7,098 nucleotides of DNA from the NCBI GenBank assembly GCA_937901145.1, contig CALCHE010000055.1, positions 1 through 7,098 of the forward strand, read 5' to 3'. Below, one piece after another: positions 6,532 through 7,098 of this stretch (its first letter is position 1; each line of letters starts with the position of its first letter). Both the position numbers and the translations under genes were made by a program. Source of the DNA: an uncultured Clostridia bacterium. GTDB lineage: Bacteria > Bacillota > Clostridia > Oscillospirales > Acutalibacteraceae. Under the pieces are notes generated by a model that saw only the letters and a program-made list of their open reading frames with translations, searched no databases and was not told the DNA's origin.

Positions 6532-7098
6532 CAAACGAAGAAATAAGAGACAGACTCTTTTCTCTGCAGGATGAAAAATATGCTCTCTTTACGGCAGGTC
6601 TGATCCCCACTCTTCCGAGAGAAAAGTTCATCGGTGTACGCACTCCCTCTCTTCGCTCTTTTGCAAAAGAAATATACAAAAGTGAAGACTACGAAGACTT
6701 TCTTTCTGACCTTCCTCACAAATACTATGAGGAGGATAATCTGCACGGCTTTATTATCTGTCAGATGAAGGACATCGACGAATGTATCACGGAGCTTCGC
6801 CGCTTTGTTCCCTTTACGGATAACTGGGCTACCAACGACTGCACCCGTCCTGCCGTGCTGAAAAAGCATCCCGAAAAAACCTTCTGTCTTGCCTCAGAAT
6901 ACTTAAAGTCATCGGAGACCTACACCCTTAGATACGGCATAGGCCTGCTGCTTTCCTATTTTCTCGACGAAAGCTTCGACGCAAATCATCTTAAGCTCGT
7001 TTCTGAAGTTAAAAGCGATGAGTACTATGTGAATATGATGATCGCCTGGTATTTTGCCACGGCACTGGCCAAACAGTACGAAATCACTGTACCCTATA
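6528..7098 (+). CDS. AlkD-type DNA alkylation repair protein, partial at 3' end
   Basis: 190 complete codons are visible and the frame is open to the window edge; relatives are about 225-240 residues, so roughly 40 residues are missing. The protein begins MTNEEIRDRL and shows marks of the HEAT-like-repeat DNA glycosylase family: FIGVRTPSLRSFAKEI (34-49), LPHKYYEEDNLHGFII (62-77), FTDNWATND (96-104), TYTLRYGIG (131-139) and DEYYVNMMIAWYFATALAKQY (164-184). W100, D104 and W174 match the spacing of the Bacillus cereus AlkD residues Trp109, Asp113 and Trp187 that cradle the flipped or alkylated base, so glycosylase function is plausible. It would remove cationic alkylated purines in the cytosol. 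The ATG overlaps the preceding stop (ATGA) and only a weak AAGG lies upstream, suggesting coupling. Its place in a sugar operon is unexplained. Confidence 0.9.
   Translation, partial: MTNEEIRDRLFSLQDEKYALFTAGLIPTLPREKFIGVRTPSLRSFAKEIYKSEDYEDFLSDLPHKYYEEDNLHGFIICQMKDIDECITELRRFVPFTDNWATNDCTRPAVLKKHPEKTFCLASEYLKSSETYTLRYGIGLLLSYFLDESFDANHLKLVSEVKSDEYYVNMMIAWYFATALAKQYEITVPY

Noticed and set aside
6504..6869. Minus-strand frames at the right end
   Set aside because: They are antisense to the AlkD-like gene, whose family motifs run continuously to the window edge on the + strand.
1..7098. CRISPR arrays, tRNA or rRNA genes, insertion sequences, phage or toxin-antitoxin genes
   Set aside because: No regularly spaced repeats, no cloverleaf or rRNA-like stretches, no transposase or integrase motifs, and no terminal inverted repeats were seen; coding density is nearly complete.

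Overview
The window is a single strand-uniform gene cluster from a low-to-mid GC Gram-positive bacterium. The purine-rich Shine-Dalgarno sites, the TTGACT/TATACT promoter, the DUF6440-type small protein, the CehA/McbA-type PHP protein, the GPH symporter and the AlkD-like protein together suggest an anaerobic Clostridia lineage, perhaps a gut Oscillospirales or Lachnospirales member. That placement is inferred from gene content and base use, not from a marker gene.

Layout. Bases 1-123 carry no gene. They hold a weak inverted repeat, then a strong rho-independent terminator (55-90) that closes an upstream operon outside the window. A near-consensus sigma-A promoter with an extended -10 (124-152) follows. 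From 191 to the right edge there are nine genes, all on the + strand: a PI-PLC X-domain protein, a DUF6440 small protein, a GH4 glycosidase, a stand-alone CehA-like N-terminal domain, its PHP metallo-hydrolase partner, a MelB-type GPH symporter, a zinc-ribbon small protein, an MBL-fold hydrolase of the COG1237 type, and an AlkD-type DNA alkylation repair protein cut by the window end. Gaps are at most 21 bases, and five junctions overlap by 1-8 bases (TAATG, ATGA or longer). I see no internal terminator, so this reads as one operon.

How the genes may work together. The middle block (GH4, split CehA-like pair, symporter) looks like uptake and intracellular breakdown of a glycoside or glycosyl-phosphodiester. 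The PI-PLC at the head has its catalytic histidines but no signal peptide, so it probably acts inside the cell. PI-PLC enzymes make cyclic phosphates and some PHP enzymes open cyclic phosphates, so a shared phosphodiester pathway is an attractive but unproven idea. The last three genes (zinc ribbon, MBL, AlkD-like) have no obvious tie to sugar metabolism and may simply be carried along or be co-regulated.

Most worth a second look: the CehA/McbA architecture split into two coupled genes, the cytosolic PI-PLC in a sugar operon, the GH4 enzyme with a non-standard CDAP signature and no PTS nearby, and the symporter that keeps nearly all MelB functional residues except the position matching sugar-binding Asp19.
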